Assembly (NCBI GenBank): GCA_016801845.1
Contig: CM028931.1
Span: 15,390,305 to 15,454,304 of the forward strand
Direction: 5' to 3'
From: Polydactylus sextarius
Lineage: Eukaryota; Chordata; Actinopteri; Polynemidae
Length of the DNA: 64,000 bases
Part shown: piece after piece, positions 22,278 through 34,764 of the stretch
Layout: every line of letters starts with the position of its first letter
How positions within the stretch are numbered: position 1 is the stretch's first letter
Position numbers and translations under genes: made by a program
Notes under the pieces: generated by a model
What the model saw: only the letters and a program-made list of their open reading frames with translations
Databases searched by the model: none
What the model was told of the DNA's origin: nothing

Positions 22278-23690
22278 CACAATATATCGTCAACGCATCG
22301 CAGGTTTTATTGGCGGTGAAGTAGTTTAATTTGACGCGGGCGCGGAGGTTGTTAAACAGGAAGTGACTGGTCTTATTATAGAAGATTATAAGTCATGAGT
22401 TCATGAGCGACGCGGCAGTTTTGCATGTCGTTTTCCAACGTCGTCTGATGTGAAGAGGCTAGGGTTTTTGCATTTTTTCCCATACGCGAGAAGTCGCGCC
22501 CTTTTCATCTGTCACTTTGCTCCTTTTCTTATCATTTCAACTTGTTCTCGTCCCTTTTTGGATGCAAATTGTACATGCAAAAGGAAAACAAACGCCTCGT
22601 TCCTGCGTCATGGAAACGCCAGTCAGCCGGTTGTATTTTGAAACGTAACGACCTGTCGCACGCAGAAGAAAAAAAAAAGCTATAACTGTCGAATAGTAAC
22701 CGAAACTAAACTTTGTACCTCATGACTGAGCTGGTCCACTACACACACACACACACACTCTTATGAACGCCTAAAAATGGAAAGCACAGCGTCGCATTTG
22801 AATCACCAATGCAGAACCCGTATTTCCCTCCCTAGTTAGTAAACAGATACAAAAATAGTGAAGTCACATGTGTATTTATACTTAACGCGGCGTTAGCGTC
22901 GCTAATAAGCCATGCTGCTTGATTTTATTAATACCAGTAGAAGGGGTAGTGGTCAAAATGAATTATAAAATAAAATCGCGTGCCTTCAGCTTTCTATAGA
23001 ACCTGTTATGTGCTGTAAAAAAAAAAAAATCCCAAATGAGCGTTATGTAAACACATTCCCTGCATGCACGGCCCAAACAGCCACAGCTGGCTGAACTTGC
23101 GTAAGAGCCTCCCCCCCCTTCCCCTTCCTCTACCCTCCTCTTTGGCTCACGCTCCCGTGTCTCTGCCATTCGGGTTTGTAGATCACTGGAAATCTGCTTT
23201 GGTTCAGTCTTGTGTCACAGGCACCGACTGCAATGGCAACTACTGCAACGGACGGATTAACATAAGTGCAGGATTGAGGTTGTCCCAGATAAGTGGAGAA
23301 TCAAAAGACTCTCTCTCTCTCTCTCTCTCTCCCGGGTGATTTCCAAAAGCATTCATGAAAAAGTTTTTTTTTTTTTTTTCATGGGGGGGAGGGGGGGTTA
23401 TGTGGCCGGATGGTCATATGATCCACATTAAGTTAAAGAATTTACTGTTAAGACCTTGTTGAATTCAAATTAACGTCTTTGGACTTGGAGTAGGAAAATG
23501 AGCACATAATAGGTGTGTTGAGGTGGAGCTTTTAATTGGAAACATGTCCACAGATAGAAGTGTGTGTGTGTGTGACTTTATGAGACAGAAGTACCAATAA
23601 ACAGTAAATTACCACAGCGTTTACCGCTGTCGATTCACGGATAAGAACAGCTGAAGGTTTTCCCGACTTTCCCGGCCAGAAAGTCGACTA
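21861..23690. other. Gene-free spacer with microsatellites
   Basis: (TA)n at about 22,232-22,272, (CA)n at about 22,741-22,758, (CT)n at about 23,309-23,330 and a (GT)n near 23,560. No gene recognised. Confidence 0.5.
22232..22272. repeat. (TA)n microsatellite
   Basis: About 20 TA units. Confidence 0.95.
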
Positions 23691-23799
23691 AAAGAGGCTT
23701 TTATTGTAAAATCAAAGTCAAACGGTCGCAACTATATATGTTAACACGAGCGTGATGATACTTCTGTGATAGAAAAGTCATAAATGCGAAGCTGCTACC

Positions 23800-24960
23800 A
23801 GCAGATGTTAGCGTAGCTTAGCATAAACACGGACATTACTATTTGTAAAAGTTCAAAAAACTCCCGTTGCTTTCAGTCTTTATGCTAAGCTAAGTGTGCA
23901 AACACATTTGACTCAGCTAGCTAATCTCTCCTGTATTAGCATGTAGCCTGTAGCGGCTACATGCTAGCTAAAATAAGAGTTGAGGTAATACTAGATAATA
24001 ATGTTGCTACATATTGATATTGAAATATGAAATTTTGGACAGCTATGCTAACTCCCATTGCTTTCAATCTTTACGCTAAGCTAAGCTAAGCTAAGTGTCT
24101 GCTTACTGTAGCTTCACAGACAACAAATTGGACTTAGCTAGCTGTAGCATAATGTCCACAATCTCTCTTGTATTATTATAGCGTCATTTTTGGACAAAAA
24201 AAGCAGCAACATGTCCACTGTATTATTATAGCATCATTTTTGGACAAAAAAAGCAGCAACACTCTACACTTATGTAGCAACTAAGTGGTGAACAAAGCAT
24301 GTAGCATGTAGCAGCTAATTAGCCACATATTTTCCTCAGTGGTCGAAAGAAAACAAAACTTAGCTACAATCAGAGGTGACGTGATACTAGACGATAATGT
24401 TGGTACATATTTACACTGAACATTTAATTTTGGACAGCTATGCTAACTCCCACTGTTTTCAATCTTTACTCTAAGCTAAGCTAACTGTTTGCTGGCTGCA
24501 GCTTCATAAATCAACATAATAGCATAATCTCAACAATCACTCTTGTATTATTATAGCATCATTTTGGACAAAAAAAGCAGTTCAACTATACATTTATGTA
24601 GCAACTAAGTGGTGAACATAGCATGTAGCATGTAGCATGTAGCATGTAGCGGCTAATGAGCCACATATTTCCCTCAGTTGTTGAAAGAAACTTTATACAT
24701 ATTTATACTGAACATTTAACTTGAACATGAAATTTTGGACTGTTATGCTAACGCCCACTGTTTTCAATCTTTACGCTAAGCTAAGCTAAGCTAAGCTAAC
24801 TGTCTGCAGGCTGCAGCTTCATAAACACACTTGGCTCCTTTAAGGCTACACATAGGATATGAAACTAGTAAGTAAAACAATATTCATTTGACTTAATGCT
24901 ATTAGCATATTTTAGCTAGCTATAGCGTCTTTTTTGGTCAAAACAAGCAGTTCCACCTTA
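23800..24960. repeat. Tandem array of about 340-bp TAGC-rich units
   Basis: Units share tttggacagctatgctaact, tttcaatctttacgctaagc followed by varying numbers of GCTAA, a ttagctagctatagcataat-type block, attattatagcatcattttt with ggacaaaaaaagcag, and ttatgtagcaactaagtggt with agcatgtagcatgtagc. About four units, with decayed edges. Confidence 0.85.
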
Positions 24961-27900
24961 CATTTATTTACTAACTAAGCATGTTTGCTAACATGTTTAC
25001 CATGTCGACGTTTTCCTGTGCGTCTAAAAAGGCCAAAACACTCGGTTGTTACCTGGTGATGATGATAAATGGAACATAAGAGAGAATAAAATCTCCATAA
25101 GGTTCCTTCGAACGCATTCATATATGTTTGCCTAAATTGTGCTTTAATGTCTCCTGATTGCTGAAGCGAGAAATCAGAAAACATTGTCTTCATCTCGTAC
25201 GTAAATGCTACTTTGCATATGAATGGGAGAATTCACAGATAGGTGGGGCGGGGGGGGTTGGAGCTAATTTGCTCGAAGCACTTACCTTGGCATGAATATG
25301 CTGGGGAAGGTCATGCACTAACAAGTACAACCAGGCACTGATTAGTGGGTAATGCACTTACTTCAGTAAAACGCTCTGCTGTATAATTGGAATAGACTGG
25401 ATTTGCTTCGCTTGGCTCTGCCAGCATGGCACAGTCTTACACGTAGCTTACAGCTGTTCGTTTCAACAAGCTCGAGATGTAGACGGCGACGCGACAATGA
25501 GCCACTGTCGTAGAGAAACCGAAACACCTCAGTGTGATTTATTTTGGCGGTTGTTAGCTGCAGAGATATTTAGAGCCGTCTGAAGACCTTAAATTTCCGC
25601 TAAAAATAGACTAATTGCGCGCGGGGGGCGGGGGGATTAATTACACGCTCGAGTCTGACGGCGTTACGCAAGTTATTTTACTCCAGAAACGCCGTCCGTA
25701 GTCCCGACAGACGCTTTTTAAATTTATATTTCAGTCTGATATCGACCCTGACGCACGCTGGTTTACGGCACATTCGTATCGAAATATGAAATAATAATTT
25801 TGGTCGAACCAGAGCGTAGAAGAAAGCTAGTTCTTTGATAAGATCATCAAATCTGTTAATCAATAGGGGTTTTCTCTCTATTGCGTAAAGACCACGATGC
25901 CTTCGAGTCCCAAACTGAACCCAAGTCTTTGAAGCGAAAGTAGACAAATCTGCTATTAGCAGATTTCTCGCACGGTGCTTTGCAGACCGGTGGCGACAGA
26001 CTAGCGGAGCTTGCAGATGTTCGCAGATTATAGGCTTGCGCGCGATAATCAGCTTGGAGGAGACGCGTTCACTCTCTCATTACAAGTGGCCTCCGCGTGA
26101 CAGACAAAAGATGCAGAAAGATCCTCTGTCCTCACCGAGGTTTTATTTGTTTTAACGCGGCGTGAAAAGTGAATTTGAGGACGTAAAGTGAATTAGAGAA
26201 ATGTTTCCTCCGCGTCATGCTTTTATAACCACCAAACGCAAGCTGGTCACAAGTGTAGAGTCAGACAAATGGTAATTCACGAAAAGAAAGAGGAAAAAAA
26301 AAAAAAAAAGCCCCATGATTCATTTAATAGGACGGAGCCGATCCCTGGAACGAGGACGTTAAAGGCCACGTATTCGACGAGTGTTTCCAGGAAACGTCTG
26401 CTGCTCGGTGAGGGTCAGTCGGTCAATAAACTCATGTGAGGAACAAACTGTAAGAGCGAGACTGAGCGAGGCTTGTGTGTTTCACTCAGGTACAATCCAT
26501 TGAAAACTACCAGAACACGCTCCTCAGTGTCGACAACAACCGGGCCTCGTTACCTCTTATTTATAGCAGACTGACGGTGTAATGAAAGTTCCCGCTGTTG
26601 CATCGACCCCCTCTTCTTGGAGTTGGGTTAAATTCACTGCCTCCACCCCTCAATGTAGAATATTGATGTAATCTCTTCAACAAAAGATGAATAGATTGAC
26701 TAAACGTCATTAAATTAGCGTGTGAGCCTGGAATATATCCATAAATTTGGAGCTTGAGCTATAGAGAGTTGTATTTATTCAGTCTCGGAGGAAGCAGGTG
26801 AAGGTTTCTGGTTTGACTACTTCATAGTTATGGTTTAACCACACTACTTAAAAAGTAAAAATAAACTTGTCTTGACTGTGGTGGATTTTAGACTCTTTTT
26901 GGGTCAGTTATGTTGACGTTTTGGAGTTCAATAATTAGTTTTTTGCATAGTTAATCCTTTTGAAATTTTGCCAAAATTAGCCCTGTAATGATCTTTTTAT
27001 CCGAGTTTCTTTAGCCGCTACGGAAAAGTTCAGCTTTCTTACAGGATATATGTTTATATTTAGCCGCTAACATAGTTAATTCTCTTTAAACACGTTGAAG
27101 TTAGCACGCTAGCCGGCTAGCCTCACGCTCTCTGAGTCACTGTAGCGTCTCAGTCCAACATTACGATCTGTGTGTTAGCAAACTGGATGTGAACAACCAT
27201 CTAGCTACTGGTGGTGGATTTATTTATGCTAAGGTTAGCTAAACATGCTAAACACGCGCGCGGCAGCCTCTGAAACTTAACACTATTGTAGCAGAAAAGT
27301 GCAATTTATTGTTTCTTATGAAACAAACAGATGCACCAACGTCGTTGTATTATGTTGCCTCTTATTTCATTTCGTGGATAAATTCAACATTTGGTCATTT
27401 CTTTACTTACTGCTGCTTTAACCGGTTGGACGTTGACGTCAAAATACACAATAACCTGCACGCGGTGGCCGCCGGGCTTTTAGAAAGAGGAAATTAATGT
27501 TAGATGAGGCAGATAGGGACATTTATATGCTGCGCCACCTCCGCCGCTTCTTACGTGGAAGCATTTATTTAAAAAGCATTAAAGCAAAAGCTAACGTCTG
27601 TAATGACACAGCCTTTTTGAAGCGTTTCTTCTTTAATGGGTGACTCATGCTAGTTGTTGACAAGAACATTGGTCCAGTGTTCCCAGAGGATCCGGATCGA
27701 AAAGCCTCCTACTCACATTATGCATTTAAGAGCTCAATCAAGAACCAGGTTATCAGTCAAGTTGAGCTCAAACGTCTGACTTAACCTCCCTCTGCTTCAC
27801 CTTATCTGTTTCTAATCTCTAGCGTGGATCCAAACACAGCTTCGGCTTTGTGTCATCCGACAAAAACGGCAGCGTGAAATATATATAAAGATCGATTTGC

Positions 27901-29560
27901 GGGCTTTTAGACCCGAGTCGCTCAGAAGCGAGCTAATCAGATTATCGCGCAGAGGCGTCACTCGCCGCCGCTAATGACATTTTCTGCAGAGCAGAGGGAG
28001 TTCAGACGAGGGGCCGTGCAAAAATACAAGACTGTAAAGAAAGAATACTTAAAGGGTTTAACACAAATGAACGCATGAAGTCAGTGACAATCGACTAATT
28101 ATATTGATCCGCATTCCAATTATCCAGCATTGAGCTGTAACGGGAGAAAAGTACCGGTTTGTTGTGGTGCGCAGCAACAAAAGAGCCCCTGTTTGGATTT
28201 TGTGTTGTTTATTATTTCGCTTGCTCTGCTTTGTCCAGATTCACTTAATCGTTCACATAACCTCTTTATTATAAGACTCAGTAGAAAACTGAAGAAAGGA
28301 AAAGAAAGAAAACACAGTGTGGAAATGTTGAGAAAACTCTCCTCAACTACCCGCAGAAACAAAAAGTTTGAGACGAGATTTCCCAAAAATGTTGCAAAAG
28401 TTTGTCTGCGTCAAGAGACAAGTTGGCAAATTACAAAAGGTTTTTTTTATACGTCCTGAAGACGAATGTTGTATAAAGTATATAAGTCTCTCTAGAGTAG
28501 AAGTAGAAATACTAGAGTAGAAGTACAGACACCAGTTGAAATATATAAGTGCTGATGAGATGCGCAATGAATATGAACCAAAAACAGAACAATTAATTGT
28601 CATTAAACCCAGAAAATAATGCGTTTGAATGAGCTGAGAGAGACGTCACGGTTCAGTCATAATTCTCACCGTGAGCAACGCTCGTATTTACACGTGTGTA
28701 TCAAAGGTAAAGCTGCTTATCGCCGTTGGTAACGGCGAAACTCAAACGTAGAAGTACCGGTGCTCGCTTTCATTCAGGCGGTCTCGCTCTCAATCTCCCT
28801 CAAGGGCATTTGTAGTGTGATATTGAGAAAATGTATCACAGTCACACACGTTTACACCTGAAATCACCAGAGTCGTCACATGACGACGCCGCGTTCCCCT
28901 TTAGCGTCGTCGTTACAACGTGTGTTTTTTTTTGAAGCGATGAAGCGTTTCGTTTTCATTAATGCCAACGCCGTCGCCGGGAGGTTTTTTTTTTTTTTTT
29001 TTTGGTTTGAAGTCGGACGTACAAAGCTGGCAACCGTCACACTTTTGGTAACGGAGGTTGGGAAAGATTGTGGTTTTGGTGATGTTTCGGTTCTTACACC
29101 ACTTGGTTTAAAGTTTAAGGAAAGATTGCGGTGTGGTTAAAATCCAGACGAAAAAAAAAAAAAAAAAGGTTCACGGTGACTTACAAAACTGTAATGTGGT
29201 TTCACCTCACGTACGTAAGCAGACGACGATTGACTCATGCGTCAGTTTTCCGCGCAGCTGAGAACACTGGAGGTCTATGGGACTACCCCGCATGTGGAAA
29301 AGTGACGTTAATACACCAACCGGAGCGTTCGACGTGACGCGAAGGGGGGTCCTGACCTGGGAGGAATGACAGCGCTCTCTCCAATCTGTTGGTTGCTGAG
29401 TAGTTCAAGGAAATACCCAGCTTGCAGGGCACCTCCACGGTGGTGTTAACGACGTGTGTTTACTCAGCTCAATTTGTACGATAAGATTCATCCAACTGGT
29501 CCAGAGATCGTTTCCTCGACTCCAACACTTAGTCCCGGTTAAAATGATGGCTCCGAGTCA
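24961..29560. other. Long mostly unique spacer
   Basis: No gene recognised. It holds T/A runs (26,292-26,310, 28,985-29,003, 29,150-29,168), a TAGC cluster at 27,080-27,250 and otherwise single-copy-looking sequence. The frames at 25,678, 28,120-28,459 and 28,880 have no domain features. Confidence 0.5.
25260..25440. promoter_or_regulatory. Candidate conserved noncoding element
   Basis: Single-copy-looking, balanced composition, rich in TAAT-like and CATGAATATGC-like (octamer-like) words. There are no repeat modules from elsewhere in the window. This is an inference from texture only. Confidence 0.2.
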
Positions 29561-29564
29561 TTTA

Positions 29565-30525
29565 AGCCCAGGGTCTATTTTTCACCACAATGAAAAAATG
29601 GGGCAGCCAGTCAAACATATCTAAATTGTCCCCTTAAGAGAGTAATTTTCAATGACGTTGATCTTGTTAGCGTGGTCAACATCGTCGTTTTTGTTTTCAC
29701 AACCAAATAGTTGAAAATCAATCGAGAGATAACGTTGGTTGAAGTAATAAATGTTTTCACAACCAAATAGGGCAGCCAGCCAAACGTATCTAAATTGTCA
29801 TTTTTTAACCACTAATAAAGCTCAAAATATCACTTCACTTCAGCAGTAGCATGAATAGGGTCCCTACACATAAACTGAAGAACTGATAACTTAGTAAGTG
29901 AAGAGAGAGTTTATTAAAAACACTTTTTACAAGACTTACCCAACGTCTTGTTTATGTAACAACTGGTGATGAAGGTTGTTCCACATCAGCCAATTCATCA
30001 TTTTTCACATTAGCCTGTTGTTCTTGTTGAAAATGATGAATCTGCTGATGTGGAACACCCTCCATCACCAGTTGTCATGAAAACAACACGTTGGGTAAGT
30101 CTTGTAAAACAGTCTTTTTAAAAAAAAACAACATGGCGTTAGGTAAGTCTTGTTGAAAACACTTTCATAACAACTTGATGAAGGGTGTTCCAAAAAAACT
30201 CACAGAAAATGGCAATTTAGATGCCTCTGGTTGACAATTTAGATACGTTTGGCTGACTGCCCCATTTACTTTCACTTACTTTCATAACAACTAGTGATGA
30301 AGGGTGTTCCAGATCAGCAGATTCATCAACTTTGAAGGGTGTTTCAGCAGATTCATCATTTTTGAACAACAGGCTGACACATCGAGAAAAAGCCTGTTGT
30401 TCACTTCAGTTTATGTGTAGGGACCCTATTCATGCTACTGCTGAAGTGAAGTGATGTTTTGAGCTTTATTAGTGGTTAAAAAATGACAATTTAGATACGT
30501 TTGGCTGGCTGCCCCATTTACTCAA
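29565..30525. repeat. Repeat family F, multiply rearranged copy
   Basis: The ggggcagccagccaaacgta block occurs forward near 29,765 and reversed near 30,240 and 30,495. The cagcagtagcatgaataggg block is forward near 29,841 and reversed near 30,425. Several gcagattcatcat / gatgaatctgctgatg pairs and paired aagacttacccaacgtcttg blocks add nested inverted repeats. Confidence 0.85.
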
Positions 30526-31750
30526 CTGAGTTTGTATCCTTCCCACTACTCCAACCATTAGGCCAGCATTGTTCCCATTTTTAGTCACATCTGTTGGTTG
30601 GTCCCTCCACCATTTTAGTCCAGAAATATCTCAACAGCTACTGGATCAGTTGCCATGAAATTCAGCACGGACATCCACGGTTTCCCCCTTGAGGACGAAC
30701 ACTGATGACTTTTGGTTCTGACGTTGTTTTTTTTTTTGCAAAGCACGTTAAAATGCAGCTGTTACCATCACGACTGTAGACTCTCGGTCTGGTCGCAAAC
30801 ATGCAAACGTGCACTTATGAGAGCTGCGCATTTCAAAAACTAAATCGTCCGTCGCGCAGAATATTGTGCTAAGATCAAATAGCAACGGGCTCCGATCCAG
30901 AGACGAAAGGGAGAGAGAGGCTGTAATCATACTGGAGTTGAGGAGATACTAATATTAGAAAGGAGTTTCTTAATGAGTTTGGCAGAGAGAGAGAGAGATC
31001 GTAGCAGACAGGATGTCTGATTCTAAACAGAGACTGGAACCCTCTAACGTACCCTCGCTACACACTAAATCAGATACGGCGCCGTCCCGAGAGAGAGGAC
31101 CAAATCAAGGGCATTACCACTGTCACGCATCAAAAAACCAAATGTGCATGAAAACAGCGAGACTCCTCGGGTAAAACGCTCCAAAGTCCTGCATTTTCAA
31201 CCATGTTTTATAATTACAGCTATTAAAATTTCAGTTCAAACGTCCGACGTGTTTCACCACCGCTCTGACAAAACGACGGACCCCGTTGTCATTCACGTCG
31301 TTCACGTTTCCGGGCCCGCAGCAAACTGCAAGTCTCCGACTCTCCCGGGGAGACGGTGAGATTGGTGTCACGGTCGCACACAGAGAGAATGAACGGCAAT
31401 ATTTTTCCTGTCATTTCTTAGAGTGATAAAACGCCTCGGGGCAATGTTCATAAATGTCAGTCACGCTCTGGCAGAGGACTTGGCTTTCTAAATTAATATT
31501 ATATGTCAAACAATGCTCAGCCCAGTTTTATGGGTTTATTCCGGTTGCACATACAGTCGGTGCCTCCAGTCATGCAGACCTGCCCCGGCCTGCATAGTGA
31601 AACCAGACAAGATGCTTAAGTGAGCTGTCTAGAATTTTATATTTTGTCTACTTCTTCTTTTAGCTTCTGGAGAGTTTAATGGACGGTGATTTTTTTTTCA
31701 TTTGAGTGCACAGTGTTTCTGGAGGACTTGCAGATCAAATGTTCCTCTAT
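30526..31750. other. Gene-free spacer, partly perciform-type minisatellite then unique sequence
   Basis: 30,590-30,710 holds a reverse single copy of the gagatatttc / ccatgaaattc family seen in arrays at 37, 40 and 46 kb. The rest is unique. No gene seen. Confidence 0.5.
31440..31640. promoter_or_regulatory. Candidate conserved noncoding element
   Basis: Unique, no shared modules, with TTAATATTATATGTCAAA and TTTTATGGG (Hox/Cdx-like) words. Inference from texture only. Confidence 0.2.
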
Positions 31751-31754
31751 CTTT

Positions 31755-32012
31755 CTGACAAATAGTAGGATACTACTTCCAATAAACAGTAGAAGAAGAA
31801 TCTGTCTGTCCATCCATTCATCCAACTAGAATACCGCTTTCGATAAACAGTAGAAGAAGAAGAGAGAATATTTTCTTTGTCTCTCTATTAAACTTTCTGT
31901 AAAATAGTAGGATACTACCTCCAATAAACAGTAGAAGAAGAAAAGAAAGAATTTTTTGACTATCTATCTATCCAACTTTCTGTAAAATATTAGGATACGA
32001 CTTTCAATAAAC

Positions 32013-32057
<45 letters not shown>

Positions 32058-32445
32058 GCTACCTAGCTACCTACCTAGCAGGATGCTACCTCCAATAAAC
32101 AGTAGAAGAAGAAAAGAAAGAATATTTTTGACTGTCTATCTATCCAACTTTCTGTAAAATAATAGGATGCTACCTCCAATAAACAGTAGAAGAAGAAAAG
32201 AAAGAATATTTTTGACTGTCTATCTATCCAACTTTCTGTAAAATAATAGGATACTACTTTCAATAAACAGTAGAAGAAGAAAAAAAAGAATATCTATCTA
32301 TCTATAAATAAATAAATTAGTAGGATACTACCTCCAATAAACAGTAGAAGAAGAAAAAAAGAATATCTATCTATAAATAAATAAATTAGTAGGATACTAC
32401 CTCCAATAAACAGTAGAAGAAGAAAAGAAACCAAATATTTTTGAT
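31755..32445 (+). repeat. Tandem array, about 62-95-bp unit, about nine copies (family G, forward)
   Basis: Units carry ggatactacctccaataaac, agtagaagaagaaaagaaag, tttttgactgtctatctatc and caactttctgtaaaatagta. Unit lengths vary through gains and losses of the TCTA and AAGA parts. It includes an expanded (ATCT)n at about 32,008-32,056. Confidence 0.92.
32008..32056. repeat. (ATCT)n microsatellite inside family G array
   Basis: About twelve tetranucleotide units, seemingly grown from the ctatctatc segment of the array unit. Confidence 0.9.
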
Positions 32446-33005
32446 TAATCTATTCATCCATCTGTTTCCAAGAATAGAAAACCGAATTCTTGGCGTCCGT
32501 TGTTTAGTTGTTAGAATTCTTGGCAATCAGTGAAATGTTCGTGTCACTCAACAGGTTGATTAAGTATCCTACTTGTTTCCATACCTGTTCGTACACTCAT
32601 TAGGTTGGTATGCAGGTCATGGTTTCACTGCCTGGTCTCCTGCCAGTCTCTCTCTCTGTGATGATCCAACCCAGCCAAGAAAAAGAGCAGCGTACAACCA
32701 CCATGCCTCATACTTTTTAGTTTTTGTATGACTTATGATTTATTTATATCTAACAAGATGTATCGTGTTAGTTAGAGAGATTTAAAAGCGCCGTTGTGTG
32801 TCTTATGTTAAGCTAATGCTAAGCTAAACTGACTGACTGACTGGCGTCATATTTCATGGAAAATACACGAAGGCTGGTGTCAATCATATTAATCTTTGGC
32901 TGTAATGAGATAATGTAAATAGTGTTAAGAGAGGATTCATTTCACAGAGTTCGTCTTCATATCTGCACCTGTTAGCGTCGTCAAACAGAAGCGATGAAAA
33001 GTTGA
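32446..33005. other. Spacer between the two family G arrays
   Basis: Unique sequence of about 560 bp with no gene. A short TAGC-type stretch lies near 32,805-32,830. Confidence 0.6.
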
Positions 33006-33690
33006 TATTTCAAAGTCTGTTTCTTTTCTTCTTCTACTATTTATTGGTGGTAGTATCCTAATATTTTACAGAAAGTTTGATTGATAAATAAATAGATCGT
33101 CAAAAATATGATTTCTTTTCTTCTTCTACTGTTTATTGGAAGTCGTATCCTACTATTTTAAAGAAAGTTTGATTGATAAATAGTCAATAATAGTCTTTAT
33201 TTTCTTCTACTATTTATTGGAGGTAGTATCCTCCTATTTTACAGAATGTTTGACTGATAAATAGTCAAAAATATTCACTTTTTTCTTCTACTGTTTATAG
33301 GAAGTAGTATCCTACTGTACTACAGAAAGTTTGATTGATAAATAGTCAATAATAGTCTTTATTTTCTTCTTCTACTATGTATTGGAGGTAGTATCCTACT
33401 ATTTCACAGAAAGTTTGATTGATAAATAGATAGATAGTCAAAAATATTATTTCTTTTCTTTTTCTAGTGTTTATTGGAAGTAGTATGTTACTATATTACA
33501 GAAAATTTGATTGACAAATAGTCAAAAATATTCACTTTTCTTCTTCTGCTGTTTATTGGAGGTAGTATCCTACTATTTCACAGAAAGTTTGATTGATAAA
33601 TAGTCAATAATAGTCTTTATTTTCTTCTTCTACTATTTATTGGAGGTAGAATCCTACTATTTCACAGAAAGTTTGATAGACAGACAGAGT
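33005..33690 (-). repeat. Tandem array of the same unit in opposite orientation (family G, reverse)
   Basis: Units carry ttcttctactgtttattgga, ggtagtatcctactatttta, cagaaagtttgattgataaa and tagtcaaaaatatt, the reverse complement of the 31.8-kb units. There are about eight copies spaced about 80-95 bp. Confidence 0.92.
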
Positions 33691-34493
33691 CTTGACAACT
33701 ACTATTCAGCGTTGCTTGTGTTTGCGTTGCGTGATGGACGTTTTGTGGGGCCTCTGTGTGTGTGTGTGTTTTTTTTTTAATGATGCCAGATGGTCGGACT
33801 TATACACAATGCAGCGCCCTCTCCATCATGTCCCTTCACACTGGTACCTAAAGCACTCGTGGTGTGGGAACTGGATGCGTCGTCCAGATGAAAGTAGCAG
33901 CTCATTGCTCAGACCGTTGCTTTAACTGGTCTCTAGAGCCCCCGGACCCCTCCACCCACAACCCCCTCTTCTTTCACTACTACAATCAAAGCTTCACTTC
34001 TCCTTTCACTCACTCCTTCCTTCTGCCGTGTTCTCGAGGTGTTTTGATTCTCTTGCCATCTGCTCTCAGCGTTCAGGGGCCAAACGTGTATTAACGGGAA
34101 CACTGACAGTACAGCGATGGTCGTCTTGTATCCTTTTACTAGGCTATTATGGGTTTTACAGCTGATAGATACTAACATTATCCCTCCAGTTTGGACTCAA
34201 ACCGCAACGCTCGGCTTGTTTCCACACGCAGCAGCTCGACCCACGGCACATTCTCTATCTTGTTTTTATTTCCTGAAACTCTCAGCACATGCAGCGACAT
34301 GACATCGTAGCTACTCAGCTGCGTCGAGTATATTCACCATTAGATGCAGAAGTTGAGCTTTAATTTGAATGTAAATGATTCATTCAGTTTGAGGATTAAA
34401 GAGCGTTTTTTTCATTACTTGACAAAAGTTGACTGTTCTTAATTCCTCTTGTCAGAGTTTGTCTTTGAGTTTTTTTTTCCCTTTAAGGAAAGA

Positions 34494-34541
<48 letters not shown>

Positions 34542-34764
34542 AGGGGGTGTTGTGACAGCTGTGGTGAGGCCTCTTTGCTTGTGATTTCTGGTCTTTTTAA
34601 AACTCTTTAATTCCTTTAGATAATTAGATATTGTCTTTCAATTACATCTGAGATAAACTGGAACTAAGTAGTTGTGTCTCTTTTCCACTAAACCATTCTC
34701 TGCTCAGTTCGGCGCCAGACACGTCATTTTCAGCAAGTTCAAATATCAAAATATACTCATATAT
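33691..34764. other. Gene-free spacer with (GT)n
   Basis: Unique sequence with a (GT)n of about 20 units at about 34,499-34,540. No gene recognised. Confidence 0.5.
34499..34540. repeat. (GT)n microsatellite
   Basis: About 20 GT units, slightly irregular at the left. Confidence 0.9.

Noticed and set aside
32075..32263. Short frame with an internal duplicated peptide
   Set aside because: It is a translation of two tandem satellite units, not a protein with repeats.
31755..33690. CRISPR-like array
   Set aside because: Units are contiguous degenerate satellite without unique spacers, in a vertebrate genome.
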